DNA of 64,000 bases from Kitasatospora sp. MAA19. Lineage in GTDB: Bacteria; Actinomycetota; Actinomycetes; Streptomycetales; Streptomycetaceae. Both the position numbers and the translations under genes were made by a program. The notes below the pieces were generated by a model. That model saw only the letters and a program-made list of their open reading frames with translations. It made no database searches and was not told the origin of the DNA. Shown here piece after piece: positions 1 to 8,538 of the stretch. The number at the start of each line of letters is the position of its first letter. Within the stretch, counting starts at the first letter, position 1. The stretch spans positions 62,001-126,000 of the forward strand of contig NZ_JARXYZ010000003.1 in assembly GCF_029894125.1 (NCBI RefSeq), written 5' to 3'.

Positions 1-795
1 ATGGGCCTGTACGTGGCCGGCAACAGCATCGGCGGCATGGGCGGCCGGCTGCTCTCCGGCTGGACCGCCGCCGCCCTCGGCTGGCGCTGGGGCCTCGCCG
101 CCTCCGCCGCCCTCGCCCTGCTCGCCGCGCTCGCCTTCCGGCTGCTGATCCCCACCGCCCGGCACTTCACCCCGGCCCCGGTGGACGCCCGCGCCCTCGC
201 CCGCACCGTCGGACGGCACCTGCGCAACCCGCTGCTGGTCCGGCTGTACGCGCTCGGACTGCTGTTCATGGCCGTGTTCGGCGCGGTCTACAACACCGTC
301 GGCTACCGGCTGATCGCCGCCCCCTTCCACCTGCCGGAGTCGGTCGCCGCCTCGATCTTCGTCGTCTACCTGGTCGGCACCGGCACCTCCGCCGCCGCCG
401 GCCGCCTCTCCGGCCGGCTCGGCCGCCGCGGCGCCCTCTACGTCTCCATCGGCGTGACCGCCGCCGGGCTGCTGCTCTCGCTCACCGAGTCCCTGGTCTG
501 CGCCCTGCTCGGCCTGGTCCTGATCACCGCCGGCTTCTTCGCCGGCCACGCCACCGCCTCCTCCGCCGTCGGCCGCACCGCCACCGAGGGCCGCGCCCAG
601 GCCTCCGCCCTCTACCTGATCGCCTACTACCTCGGCAACAGCCTCGGCGGCACCGTCGGCGCCGACGCCTACCACGCCACCGGCTGGCCCGGCGCCGCCA
701 CCGTGGGCCTCGCCGCCATGGCCCTCGCCGCCGCCGTCACCCTCTACGCCACCCACCAGGCCCACGCGGCAGGGCGAGCGATCGCGGACGCTTGA
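1..795 (+). CDS. MFS transporter, 3' part only
   Basis: Membrane transporter of the major facilitator superfamily; the substrate cannot be told. The visible 264 residues are almost all hydrophobic helices. They open with a GLYVAGNSIGGMGGR stretch, which in YnfM-like drug/metabolite exporters lies around the fourth helix, so roughly 130 residues of the N-terminal half lie left of the window. The Met at base 1 is probably internal and not the start. A second-half loop with SGRLGRRGALY (residues 137-147) fits the conserved inter-helix loop of the family. The protein ends in a short Ala/His tail, and the stop lies 27 bases before the next gene. Confidence 0.85.
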   Translation: MGLYVAGNSIGGMGGRLLSGWTAAALGWRWGLAASAALALLAALAFRLLIPTARHFTPAPVDARALARTVGRHLRNPLLVRLYALGLLFMAVFGAVYNTVGYRLIAAPFHLPESVAASIFVVYLVGTGTSAAAGRLSGRLGRRGALYVSIGVTAAGLLLSLTESLVCALLGLVLITAGFFAGHATASSAVGRTATEGRAQASALYLIAYYLGNSLGGTVGADAYHATGWPGAATVGLAAMALAAAVTLYATHQAHAAGRAIADA

Positions 796-808
796 CGGCC
801 GCCGCCGA

Positions 809-814
809 TACACT
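809..814 (+). promoter_or_regulatory. -10 box for a leaderless Uma2 gene
   Basis: TACACT (TANNNT type) ends exactly 7 bases before the ATG at 822, and no Shine-Dalgarno sequence is present. This spacing is typical of leaderless actinobacterial transcripts that start at the A of the start codon. No clear -35 box is seen. Inference from spacing only. Confidence 0.45.
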
Positions 815-821
815 CCCGGGC

Positions 822-1376
822 ATGAGCATCGATCCTGCCGTGTACGCCCGACTGCGCGAGATCGCGGATCAGCTGCCGAAGGTGCCGGGGATAGGGAAGA
901 TCGAGATCGCCGACGGCGAGATCGTCATGATGATGTCGCCCGTGAAGCGTCACGAGCTTGCCGTCATCCGCCTGGCACAACAGCTCAACGCCCAGCTGCC
1001 CCGGACCCACCCCGGCTACATCGCCCACGGTGGCGCCGACTTGGAGGACGTCGGCCTCGGTCGACTCCGAAACCCCGACTTGATGGTGTTCCCCGACGCG
1101 GCTCTGGACGACGACAGCCCGGCGTTCCTTCCCCACGAGATCCTTCTCGTCGTGGAGATCGTCTCGAAGTCCAACCCCGAGAACGACTACCACAACAAGG
1201 TCCACGACTACTCGGCCATGGGCATCCCGCTCTATCTCCTGGTCGATCCCCGCAAGGGCACCGGCATCATCCACGACGAGCCCGGCTACACCCGCCGCAC
1301 GGACTTCGCTTTCGGCGACACGATCACCGTCGGCCCCTGGACGCTCGACACCGGCGTCCTGCGGACGTACGCCTGA
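822..1376 (+). CDS. Uma2 family (DUF820) restriction-endonuclease-like protein
   Basis: 184-residue protein of the Uma2/DUF820 family, which has a PD-(D/E)XK nuclease fold; its cellular role is unknown. Family marks are the RNPDLMVFPD segment (about residues 84-93) and VVEIVSKSNPENDYHNKVHDY (around 110-130), where the acidic residues and lysine of the nuclease core are expected. The ATG at 822 is chosen over an upstream TTG at 792 because the family starts here and a -10-like box sits 7 bases before it, suggesting a leaderless message. Such genes are highly multiplied in Streptomyces. This copy sits between an MFS gene and the convergent deoA. Confidence 0.85.
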   Translation: MSIDPAVYARLREIADQLPKVPGIGKIEIADGEIVMMMSPVKRHELAVIRLAQQLNAQLPRTHPGYIAHGGADLEDVGLGRLRNPDLMVFPDAALDDDSPAFLPHEILLVVEIVSKSNPENDYHNKVHDYSAMGIPLYLLVDPRKGTGIIHDEPGYTRRTDFAFGDTITVGPWTLDTGVLRTYA

Positions 1377-1409
1377 GCGCACGTCCGCGGGACGGCGTCC
1401 GGCTCAGGC
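1371..1409. terminator. Bidirectional hairpin between convergent Uma2 gene and deoA
   Basis: Arms GCCTGAGC (1371-1378) and GCTCAGGC (1402-1409) are perfect complements. An inner GTCC/GGAC stem lies between them. The stop codons of both convergent genes lie inside the arms (TGA at 1374-1376, and the complement of TGA at 1404-1406). Confidence 0.55.
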
Positions 1410-2681
1410 GATGCGGTCGAGCACGATCGGGTTCGGGGTGAAGGCCGTGCCGGCCGGGGAGACCTCGATGCCGCCTTCGAGGGCCTCGATGGCGTAGTCA
1501 TAGCGCTCCGGGGTGTCGGTGTGCAGGGTCAGCAGGGGCTGGCCGGCCACGACGGTGTCGCCGGGCTTGGCGTGCATCTCGACGCCGGCGCCGGCCTGGA
1601 CCGGGTCCTCCTTGCGGGCGCGGCCGGCGCCCAGGCGCCAGGCGCAGACGCCGACGGCGTAGGCGTCGAGCGTGGTGAGGACGCCGGAGGCGGGCGCCGG
1701 GATGACGTGCTGCTCGCGGGCGACCGGGAGCGGGGCGTCGACGTCGCCGCCCTGGGCGGCGATCATGCGGCGCCAGTGGTCCATCGCGGAGCCGTCGCGC
1801 AGCGCGTCGGCCGGGTCCTTGCCCTGCACACCGGCCGCGGCGAGCATCTCGCGGGCGAGGGCCAGGGTCAGCTCGACGACGTCGGCGGGGCCGCCGCCGG
1901 CCAGCACCTCGATCGACTCGCGGACCTCCAGCGCGTTGCCGGCGGTGAGGCCGAGCGGGGTGGACATGTCGGTGAGCAGGGCGACGGTGTTGACGCCGGC
2001 GCTGGTACCCAGGCCGACCATGGTGCGGGCGAGTTCGCGGGCGTCGTCGATGTTCTTCATGAAGGCGCCGGAGCCGACCTTGACGTCCAGGACCAGCGCG
2101 CCGGTGCCTTCGGCGATCTTCTTGGACATGATCGAGGAGGCGATCAGCGGGATGGCCTCGACGGTCCCGGTGACGTCGCGCAGCGCGTACAGCTTCTTGT
2201 CGGCGGGCGCGAGGCCGTCGCCGGCGGCGCAGATGACCGCGCCGGTGGAGCGCAGCACGTCCAGCATCTCCTCGTTGGAGAGCAGGGCGCGCCAGCCGGG
2301 GATGGACTCCAGCTTGTCGAGGGTGCCGCCGGTGTGGCCGAGGCCGCGGCCGGAGAGCTGCGGGACGGCGGCGCCGCAGGCGGCGACGAGCGGGGCGAGC
2401 GGGAGGGTGATCTTGTCGCCGACGCCGCCGGTGGAGTGCTTGTCGCTGGTGGGCAGCGGCAGCGAGGAGAAGTCCATCCGGACGCCGGAGCGGATCATGG
2501 CGTCGGTCCAGCGGCTGATCTCGTGCGGCTTCATGCCGTTCAGCAGGATCGCCATGGCCAGGGCGGACATCTGCTCATCGGCGACCTCGCCGCGGGTGTA
2601 CGCGTCGATGACCCAGTCGATCTGAGCGTCGCTCAGCTCTCCGCGGTCGCGCTTGGTCCTGATGACGGAGATGGCGTCCAT
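1404..2681 (-). CDS. deoA: Thymidine (pyrimidine-nucleoside) phosphorylase
   Basis: Cleaves thymidine or deoxyuridine with phosphate to the free base and deoxyribose 1-phosphate; cytoplasmic pyrimidine salvage. 425 residues, the usual family length. The signature KHSTGGVGDKITLPL (about residues 80-94) and the SGRGLGHTGGTLDKLES stretch (about 110-126) are intact. The C-terminal domain (from about 340) is the usual PYNP domain. The ATG at 2681 is chosen because GGAG lies 8 bases upstream; an in-frame start 24 bases earlier lacks one. It lies just downstream of cdd in the same direction, with a 96-base gap that holds a large inverted repeat, so it may be partly uncoupled from the transporter operon. 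Confidence 0.96.
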   Translation of the reverse strand: MDAISVIRTKRDRGELSDAQIDWVIDAYTRGEVADEQMSALAMAILLNGMKPHEISRWTDAMIRSGVRMDFSSLPLPTSDKHSTGGVGDKITLPLAPLVAACGAAVPQLSGRGLGHTGGTLDKLESIPGWRALLSNEEMLDVLRSTGAVICAAGDGLAPADKKLYALRDVTGTVEAIPLIASSIMSKKIAEGTGALVLDVKVGSGAFMKNIDDARELARTMVGLGTSAGVNTVALLTDMSTPLGLTAGNALEVRESIEVLAGGGPADVVELTLALAREMLAAAGVQGKDPADALRDGSAMDHWRRMIAAQGGDVDAPLPVAREQHVIPAPASGVLTTLDAYAVGVCAWRLGAGRARKEDPVQAGAGVEMHAKPGDTVVAGQPLLTLHTDTPERYDYAIEALEGGIEVSPAGTAFTPNPIVLDRIA

Positions 2682-2711
2682 GCGTGCTCCAAGAGGGGGT
2701 TTCAAAAGCGA

Positions 2712-2755
2712 AGAGTGTCGCGAGATGACCGGTTCCGGCCCACTCGCGACACTCT
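2712..2755. promoter_or_regulatory. 13-bp perfect inverted repeat between cdd and deoA
   Basis: Arms AGAGTGTCGCGAG (2712-2724) and CTCGCGACACTCT (2743-2755) flank an 18-base loop, 30 bases upstream of the deoA start and 22 bases past the cdd stop. It could be an intra-operon terminator or attenuator. Each arm also contains the self-complementary core TCGCGA, so a repressor operator is equally possible. Confidence 0.6.
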
Positions 2756-2777
2756 ACGCGCGTAACTGAAAGGGAAG

Positions 2778-3182
2778 CTAGAGCCGCTCCGGCCCGAACG
2801 CGTCAGGCAGGACCTCGCTCATCGGGCGGATCCCGGAGGGCAGCTCGATCAGCAGATCCGGCCCGCCGTGCTCGTACAGCAGCTGGCGGCAGCGCCCGCA
2901 CGGCATCAGCAGGTCGCCCGCACCGTCGACACAGGTGAAGGCGGTCAGCCGGCCGCCGCCGGTGGCGTGCAGCGCGGACACCAGCCCGCACTCGGCGCAC
3001 AGCCCGAGCCCGTACGAGGCGTTCTCGACGTTGCAGCCGGTGACCAGTCGCCCGTCGTCCACGAGCGCGGCCGCGCCGACCGGGAACTTGCTGTACGGGG
3101 CGTACGCGCGGCTCATCGCCTCGCGCGCGGCCGCGCGCAGCCGGTCCCAGTCGATCGCGGGGGACTCCGCCGGTGTCGTCAC
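2778..3182 (-). CDS. cdd: Cytidine deaminase
   Basis: Deaminates cytidine and deoxycytidine to uridine and deoxyuridine; feeds the phosphorylase encoded downstream. 134 residues, typical of the homotetrameric class. Zinc-site motifs are present: CAE (in GLCAECGLVSA, about residues 74-84) and PCGRC (about 105-109). The start is GTG at 3182, whose GTGA overlaps the stop of the upstream permease by 4 bases, so translation is probably coupled. Its place behind a nucleoside ABC transporter supports import-linked salvage. Confidence 0.96.
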   Translation of the reverse strand: MTTPAESPAIDWDRLRAAAREAMSRAYAPYSKFPVGAAALVDDGRLVTGCNVENASYGLGLCAECGLVSALHATGGGRLTAFTCVDGAGDLLMPCGRCRQLLYEHGGPDLLIELPSGIRPMSEVLPDAFGPERL

Positions 3183-4444
3183 TTGCCCTGGCCCTTGCGG
3201 TAGATCTGGCCGTCCGCCTTCGGCATCCGCAGTCGCTGCGAGGCCAGCGAGAGCACCACCAGGGTGATCACGTACGGCGTGGCGACGATCAGCGGGCGCT
3301 GCACCTCGTCGGTGAGCGCGTACCAGGCGCCGAGACCGCCGGCGACCACGAAGGCGATCGCCGCACCGGTGAACTTGCGCCGGTACAGCTGCCAGAGCGC
3401 GAACAGCGCCATCGCGATGGCGACGATCAGGATCAGCACGTGCACCGACTCCGGGTCGCGCAGCTGGAGGCTGTCGGTGAAGCCGAACAGGCCGGCGCCC
3501 ATGGCGAGGCCGCCCGGCATCCAGTTGCCGAAGATCATCGCCGCGAGGCCGATGAAGCCGCGGCCGAGGGTCTGGCCGTCCTTGTAGAAGTGCGCCGCGA
3601 CCAGCGAGAGGTACGCACCGCCGAGGCCGGCGAAGGCGCCGGAGGCGATGACCGCGAGGTACTTGTACTTGTAGACGTTGACACCCAGCGACTCGGCGGC
3701 GGTCGGGTTCTCACCGCAGGAGCGCAGCCGCAGGCCGAACACCGTGCGCCAGAGCACGAAGTAGCTGAGCACGATCATCACGCCGGCCAGCAGCACGACC
3801 ACCGAGATGTTGGTGACCAGGCCGCCGAGCACGCCGGCCAGGTCGGAGACGAAGAACCAGTGGTGCTTCTCGATGTCCTTCAGCCCGGACGACAGCCCGG
3901 GGATGGTGATGTACGGCAGCGGATCCGCCGGCGGCGACTGGTTCGCACCCGCGCCGACCGCGATGTAGTCCTTGTAGTAGATCCGGTTGACGTACCCGCA
4001 GATGCCGGGGATCAGCAGGTTGATGCCGACGCCGGAGACGATGTGGTCGACGCCGAAGGTGACGGTGACGACGGCGTGCAGCAGACCGCCGAGCGCGCCG
4101 CCGAGCATGCCGGCCAGCAGACCGACCCACGGGTTGTACAGGTAGCCCGCCCAGGCACCGCAGAAGGTGCCGGCGACCATCATGCCCTCAAGACCGATGT
4201 TGACCACACCGGCCCGCTCGGACCAGAGACCGCCCAGACCGGCCATGCCGATCGGCACGGCGGCGCTGAGCGCGGCGGTGACCTGACCGGAGGAGGTCAG
4301 CGAGTGGTTGCCGGTGGCCATGCCCACAGCGGAGAACAGGACCAGGGCGCCCGCGATCAGCAGCAGCACCACCGGCCAGGACAGCCCGCGCTTCTTCGCG
4401 GGCGCGCCCGACGCCTTGGGACGGGCAGCGGTGGCCGTACTCAT
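3179..4444 (-). CDS. Nucleoside ABC transporter permease (YufQ/NupQ type)
   Basis: 421-residue integral membrane permease of the BPD_transp_2 family, the second permease of BmpA-type nucleoside importers such as Bacillus NupNOPQ. About ten hydrophobic segments. The family motif is visible as GLWSERAGVVNIGLEGMM (about residues 94-111), and LRSCGENPTAAESLGVNV (about 241-258) is the cytoplasmic loop expected to contact the ATPase. Overlaps the first permease by 4 bases (ATGA) upstream and cdd by 4 bases downstream, so it is in a tight operon. Substrate (nucleosides) is inferred from family and from cdd/deoA next door. Confidence 0.92.
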   Translation of the reverse strand: MSTATAARPKASGAPAKKRGLSWPVVLLLIAGALVLFSAVGMATGNHSLTSSGQVTAALSAAVPIGMAGLGGLWSERAGVVNIGLEGMMVAGTFCGAWAGYLYNPWVGLLAGMLGGALGGLLHAVVTVTFGVDHIVSGVGINLLIPGICGYVNRIYYKDYIAVGAGANQSPPADPLPYITIPGLSSGLKDIEKHHWFFVSDLAGVLGGLVTNISVVVLLAGVMIVLSYFVLWRTVFGLRLRSCGENPTAAESLGVNVYKYKYLAVIASGAFAGLGGAYLSLVAAHFYKDGQTLGRGFIGLAAMIFGNWMPGGLAMGAGLFGFTDSLQLRDPESVHVLILIVAIAMALFALWQLYRRKFTGAAIAFVVAGGLGAWYALTDEVQRPLIVATPYVITLVVLSLASQRLRMPKADGQIYRKGQGK

Positions 4445-5601
4445 GCCGACACCTCCTTCTTCTCAGTGGTCGCGAGCTGGGCGGCGAGCTCGGCGCCGAC
4501 CTTCTGCTGCTGGCGCTTCAGGCCGTAGCGGCGCACCAGCTCGTACGCGACGACGACGCAGATGACGATGGTGCCCTGCATGACCTGGACGATCTCGAAC
4601 GGGAAGGCCCCGTTCTGGGGCAGCGGCAGCTGGTTGCCGGTGGAGTCCAGGAAGGCGAACAGCAGGGCCGCGAAGGCCATGCCGATCGGGCTGTTGCGGC
4701 CCAGCAGGGCGATCGAGATGCCGAGGAAGCCCAGGCCGGGCTGGAAGCTCTGGCCGAAGTAGAACGAATTCTGGAGCAGCTCGGGCAGGCCGATCAGACC
4801 GGCGATTCCACCGGAGACCGCCATCGAGATGATCACCATGCGCTTGACGTTCACGCCGGACGCGGTCGCGGCGGACTCCGAGCGGCCGGTGGCGCGCAGG
4901 TCGAAGCCGAAGCGGGTGCGGGTCAGGGTGAACTGGAACACCACGCCGACCAGGGCGGCGATGACGATGAAGCCCCACAGCGGCCCACCGGCCGTGTCGA
5001 GCGAGAAGAAGTGGCTGGACTGCGAGATCGGGTCGGTCTGGATCGAGTTGCTGGTGGCGCCCTTCTCCGGCGCGAAGATGCCGGGGACGAGCAGCAGGCC
5101 GACGACCGCGATCGAGATCGAGTTCAGCATGATGGTCGAGATGACCTCGCTGACCCCTCGGTAGACCTTCAGCAGACCGGCGATGCTGGCGTACAGCCCA
5201 CCGACCAGCATGGCGGTGATCAGCAGCAGCGGGATCTGGATGATCGCCGGCAGGTCGACCTTGGCGCCGACGAAGGCCGCGAACAGCGCCGCGACCTTGT
5301 ACTGGCCCTCGACGCCGATGTTGAACAGGTTCATCCGGAAACCGAAGGCGGCGGCCGCGGCGGCCAGGTAGTACGTGGTGGACCGGTTGAGGATCGCCAC
5401 CTGGCCGTCCGACTTGGTGGCGTACGTGAGCATCACGTTCCACGCGTCGAACGGGTTCTTGCCCGAGGTCGCCAGCAGGACGGAACAGATCGCGACGGAG
5501 AGCACGACCGCGAGCACCGGCGCTGCCAGTGCGAACACGATCCGCTCACCGCTGATCCGCTGCGCCAGGCTGCGCTTGGCGGCGGTGTTGGGACTGGTCA
5601 T
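4441..5601 (-). CDS. Nucleoside ABC transporter permease (YufP/NupP type)
   Basis: 386-residue permease partner of the preceding entry, also BPD_transp_2. A cytoplasmic N-terminus (about 20 residues) is followed by repeated hydrophobic helices. FRMNLFNIGVEGQY (about residues 92-105) and LRATGRSESAATASGVNV (about 236-253) are the family loops. The ATG at 5601 lies 5 bases past the ATPase stop, and its own stop overlaps the next permease by 4 bases. Together with the ATPase and the BMP lipoprotein it would form a complete nucleoside importer in the cytoplasmic membrane. Confidence 0.92.
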   Translation of the reverse strand: MTSPNTAAKRSLAQRISGERIVFALAAPVLAVVLSVAICSVLLATSGKNPFDAWNVMLTYATKSDGQVAILNRSTTYYLAAAAAAFGFRMNLFNIGVEGQYKVAALFAAFVGAKVDLPAIIQIPLLLITAMLVGGLYASIAGLLKVYRGVSEVISTIMLNSISIAVVGLLLVPGIFAPEKGATSNSIQTDPISQSSHFFSLDTAGGPLWGFIVIAALVGVVFQFTLTRTRFGFDLRATGRSESAATASGVNVKRMVIISMAVSGGIAGLIGLPELLQNSFYFGQSFQPGLGFLGISIALLGRNSPIGMAFAALLFAFLDSTGNQLPLPQNGAFPFEIVQVMQGTIVICVVVAYELVRRYGLKRQQQKVGAELAAQLATTEKKEVSA

Positions 5602-5606
5602 GTGGG

Positions 5607-7295
5607 TTACTCCCCCGCCTGCGGGTCGCCGGCGGTGTCGGTGGGGCCGGCGTCGGACTCGGCCTCGGTGCCCTCCACGAGGACCTCGTGGAACTTCTCG
5701 ACGGCCTCCGCATCGGACTCGAGGTGGCCGCTGGCGGCACCCGTCATCGCGGTACCGAGGTCCTCGGCGGTGACGGTGGCCGGGTCGGCGTCCGCGACCA
5801 GGCGGCCGCGGTAGATGACCCGGATGGTGTCGGAGAGGCCGATCAGCTCGTCCAGATCGGCGGAGATCAGCAGGACGGCCAGGCCGGCCCGCTGGGCGAC
5901 CCGGATGTGCTCCCAGATCTGCGCCTGCGCGCCGACGTCCACCCCGCGGGTGGGGTGCGCGGCGATCAGCAGCTTGGGCTGGTGGCTCATCTCGCGGCCG
6001 ATGATCAGCTTCTGCTGGTTGCCGCCGGAGAGGGAGGCCGCGGTGACCTCGATGCCGGGGGTGCGGACGTCGTACTGCTCGACGATCCGCCAGGTGTCCT
6101 TGCGGGCCGCGGCCGGGTCGAGCAGGACGCCCTTGGAGTTGGGCGCCTCGGTGACGTGGCCGAGGATCCGGTTCTCCCAGAGCGGGGCCTCCAGCAGCAG
6201 GCCGTGCTTGTGGCGGTCCTCGGGGATGTAGCCGATGCCGGCCTCGCGGCGGGCCCGGGTGAGCTCTCCGGAGAGGTCCTTGCCGTCGAGGGTGACGGTG
6301 CCGGCGTCCAGCGGCAGCATGCCCATGATGGCCTCGACCAGTTCGGCCTGACCGTTGCCCTCGACACCGGCGATGCCGAGGATCTCGCCCTTGTGGATGC
6401 GCAGCGAGATGTCGTCGAGGACGACGCGCTCGATGCCCTCGGCATCGGCCTTGGCGATCCGCAGGCCCTTGACGTCGAGCATCTCGGTGGTGGTGACGGT
6501 CGACTCGCGGCTCTCCGGGGAGGGCAGCTCGGCGCCGACCATCATCTCGGCCAGCTGGCGGGCGGTGACGGCCTTCGGGTCGGCGTCGCCGACCGTGGTG
6601 CCGCGCCGGATCACGCTGATCGCGTCGGCCACCGCCAGCACCTCGTGCAGCTTGTGCGAGATGAAGATGACGGTGACGCCCTCGGCCTTGAGCTCACGCA
6701 GGTTGTCGAACAGCGCGTCGACCTCCTGCGGGACGAGCACGGCCGTCGGCTCGTCGAGGATCAGGATCTTGGCGCCGCGGTAGAGCACCTTGAGGATCTC
6801 GACCCGCTGGCGGTCGGCGACGCCGAGGTCCTCGACCAGGGCGTCCGGGCGCACGCCCAGGCCGTACTGGTCGGAGATCTCCTTGATCTTCGCCTTCGCC
6901 TTGGCGCCGATGCCGTGGATCTTCTCGCCGCCGAGGACGACGTTCTCCCAGACGGTGAGGTTGTCGGCGAGCATGAAGTGCTGGTGCACCATGCCGATGC
7001 CGCGGGAGATGGCGTCACCCGGGGTGTTGAACTCGCACAGCTCGCCGTTGATCGCGATGGTGCCCTCGTCCGGCTTCTGCATGCCGTAGAGGATCTTCAT
7101 CAGCGTCGACTTGCCGGCGCCGTTCTCACCCATCAGGGCGTGCACGGTGCCCCTGCGGACGGTGAGGTTGATGTCGTGGTTGGCCACGACGCCGGGAAAG
7201 CGCTTGGTGATTCCGCGCAGTTCGACGGCCGATGTCGCCGTCCCCGCGCTGGGGGTGCCGTCCGTGCGCGGGGGGACGGGGTCGGATGCGGTGAT
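5607..7295 (-). CDS. Nucleoside ABC transporter ATP-binding protein, apparent ATC start
   Basis: Two-domain ATPase (562 residues with the start chosen here) of the sugar/nucleoside (NupO/RbsA-like) class. Domain 1 has Walker A GENGAGKST and Walker B ILILDEPTAVL; domain 2 has signature LSGGNQQK and a degenerate Walker B (LLIAAHPTRGVD). The first canonical start (GTG at 7187) falls inside the fold, after the strand VELRGITKRFPGV that forms the A-loop. Upstream of it the frame stays open for more than 50 codons without ATG, GTG or TTG. The best start is ATC at 7295, 6 bases after a perfect AGGAG. This ATC reading is inference; the N-terminal extension itself is read directly. It lies 184 bases after the binding-protein gene. 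Confidence 0.85.
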   Translation of the reverse strand: MTASDPVPPRTDGTPSAGTATSAVELRGITKRFPGVVANHDINLTVRRGTVHALMGENGAGKSTLMKILYGMQKPDEGTIAINGELCEFNTPGDAISRGIGMVHQHFMLADNLTVWENVVLGGEKIHGIGAKAKAKIKEISDQYGLGVRPDALVEDLGVADRQRVEILKVLYRGAKILILDEPTAVLVPQEVDALFDNLRELKAEGVTVIFISHKLHEVLAVADAISVIRRGTTVGDADPKAVTARQLAEMMVGAELPSPESRESTVTTTEMLDVKGLRIAKADAEGIERVVLDDISLRIHKGEILGIAGVEGNGQAELVEAIMGMLPLDAGTVTLDGKDLSGELTRARREAGIGYIPEDRHKHGLLLEAPLWENRILGHVTEAPNSKGVLLDPAAARKDTWRIVEQYDVRTPGIEVTAASLSGGNQQKLIIGREMSHQPKLLIAAHPTRGVDVGAQAQIWEHIRVAQRAGLAVLLISADLDELIGLSDTIRVIYRGRLVADADPATVTAEDLGTAMTGAASGHLESDAEAVEKFHEVLVEGTEAESDAGPTDTAGDPQAGE

Positions 7296-7301
7296 GGCGA
7301 T

Positions 7302-7306
7302 CTCCT
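7302..7306 (-). promoter_or_regulatory. Strong ribosome binding site pointing at an ATC codon
   Basis: AGGAG on the minus strand, followed by a 6-base spacer (ATCGCC) and then ATC-ACC-GCA in frame with the ABC ATPase. No ATG, GTG or TTG is available within 50 codons upstream of the A-loop in this frame. Confidence 0.6.
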
Positions 7307-7365
7307 GGTGGTCTGGAGGCGCGTCGTTGCGCTGGGAGGGCCAAGGGAAGACGGGGGGACGGGAC

Positions 7366-7406
7366 GGGGCCCGGGGGTACGCGTTGAGCGCACCCTGCCG
7401 GGCCCC
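7366..7406. terminator. Hairpin between binding-protein and ATPase genes
   Basis: Arms GGGGCCCGG (7366-7374) and CCGGGCCCC (7398-7406) with a 23-base loop, in the gap behind the BMP lipoprotein gene. A partial terminator here would give more binding protein than membrane components, as is common for ABC importers. It may also stabilise the 3' end after processing. Confidence 0.5.
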
Positions 7407-7479
7407 TCCCGTGCTGCTGTGTCGATCGTCGCGCTGCCGGGCAGGCGGCAGTCGCTGTGGCGTCCGGGACGCGTGGGCC

Positions 7480-8538
7480 TTACTGGGCCGGCGCGGTCGG
7501 GACGGTGGTGGCGCCGGAGGTGATCGCCGTGGCGGCGGCCTTCAGCTTGTCCTGGATGTCATCGATCTTGCCGCCGGTGGTGGCGAGCGAGACACCCTCG
7601 GCCTTCAGGTCGAAGTTCTTGATGCCGGTGAACGGCTGACCCTTCTTGACCGACTCGATGTAGGAGAAGACGGCGTTGTCGACGTTCTTCACCATCGAGG
7701 TCAGGATGCTGTTCTTGTACTTCGCCAGGGCCGGCTGGGCGGCCTGGTCGGAGTCGACGCCGATGGCCAGGGCGCCCGGCTTGTTGGCGACGGCCTCGAT
7801 GGCGCCGTTGCCGGAGGAGCCGGCGGCGGTGTAGATGACGTCCGCGCCCTTGTCGAGCTGGCCCTGCGCGGCCTCCTTGCCCTTGTCGGGCGAGCCGAAG
7901 CCGGTGAAGTCCGGCGGCGTGGTCAGGTAGGTGGTCTCGACCACGATGTTCGGGTCGACGGACTTCACACCCGCCTTGTAACCGGCCTCGAACTTCTTGA
8001 TCAGCTCGGTCTGCACACCACCGATGAAGCCGACGTGCTTGGCCTTCGACTTGTTCGCGGCGGCGACACCGGCGAGGTACGAGCCCTCCTGCTCGGCGAA
8101 GAGCAGCGAGGTGACGTTGGACGGCTGGTCCGTCTTGTTCGAGTCGATGATCGCGAACTTGACGTTCGGGTTGTCCTTGGCGACCTTGTCGACCGCGTCC
8201 TGGTAGACGAAGCCGACCGCGACGATCGTCTTGTAACCGCCGTCGACCAGGTTCTTGAGGCGGGTCTCCTTGTCGGCCTCGGCCTCGCCGGCCTTGGCGT
8301 CGGCCTCGGTGACCGAGACGCCGAGCTCGGCCTTGGCCTTGTCGAGACCGCGGGCGGCGGAGTCGTTGAACGACTGGTCGCCACGGCCGCCGATGTCGTA
8401 GGCCATACCGACCTTGAGCGCGCCGTCGGACGCCCCGGAGGAGGTGTTGTCAGTGCTCTTTGCGCCGCAAGCGGCGAGCGAGGCCATGCCCAGGGAACCC
8501 GAGAGCACAACCGCAGCGAGCTTCATTGAACGGCGCAA
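7480..8538 (-). CDS. BMP family nucleoside-binding lipoprotein
   Basis: Extracellular solute-binding lipoprotein of the Bmp/Med family, binding purine or pyrimidine nucleosides for the ABC importer encoded downstream. 352 residues. The N-terminus has a basic start, a hydrophobic core and lipobox LAAC with the lipidated Cys at about residue 24. The motif YDIGGRGDQSFNDSAARG follows (about 49-66), typical of the family. The TTG at 8538 is preferred over the ATG four codons later because AGGAG lies 8 bases before it; signal-peptide length fits both. First gene of the transporter operon, so the promoter should lie in 8,539-8,823. Confidence 0.93.
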   Translation of the reverse strand: MRRSMKLAAVVLSGSLGMASLAACGAKSTDNTSSGASDGALKVGMAYDIGGRGDQSFNDSAARGLDKAKAELGVSVTEADAKAGEAEADKETRLKNLVDGGYKTIVAVGFVYQDAVDKVAKDNPNVKFAIIDSNKTDQPSNVTSLLFAEQEGSYLAGVAAANKSKAKHVGFIGGVQTELIKKFEAGYKAGVKSVDPNIVVETTYLTTPPDFTGFGSPDKGKEAAQGQLDKGADVIYTAAGSSGNGAIEAVANKPGALAIGVDSDQAAQPALAKYKNSILTSMVKNVDNAVFSYIESVKKGQPFTGIKNFDLKAEGVSLATTGGKIDDIQDKLKAAATAITSGATTVPTAPAQ

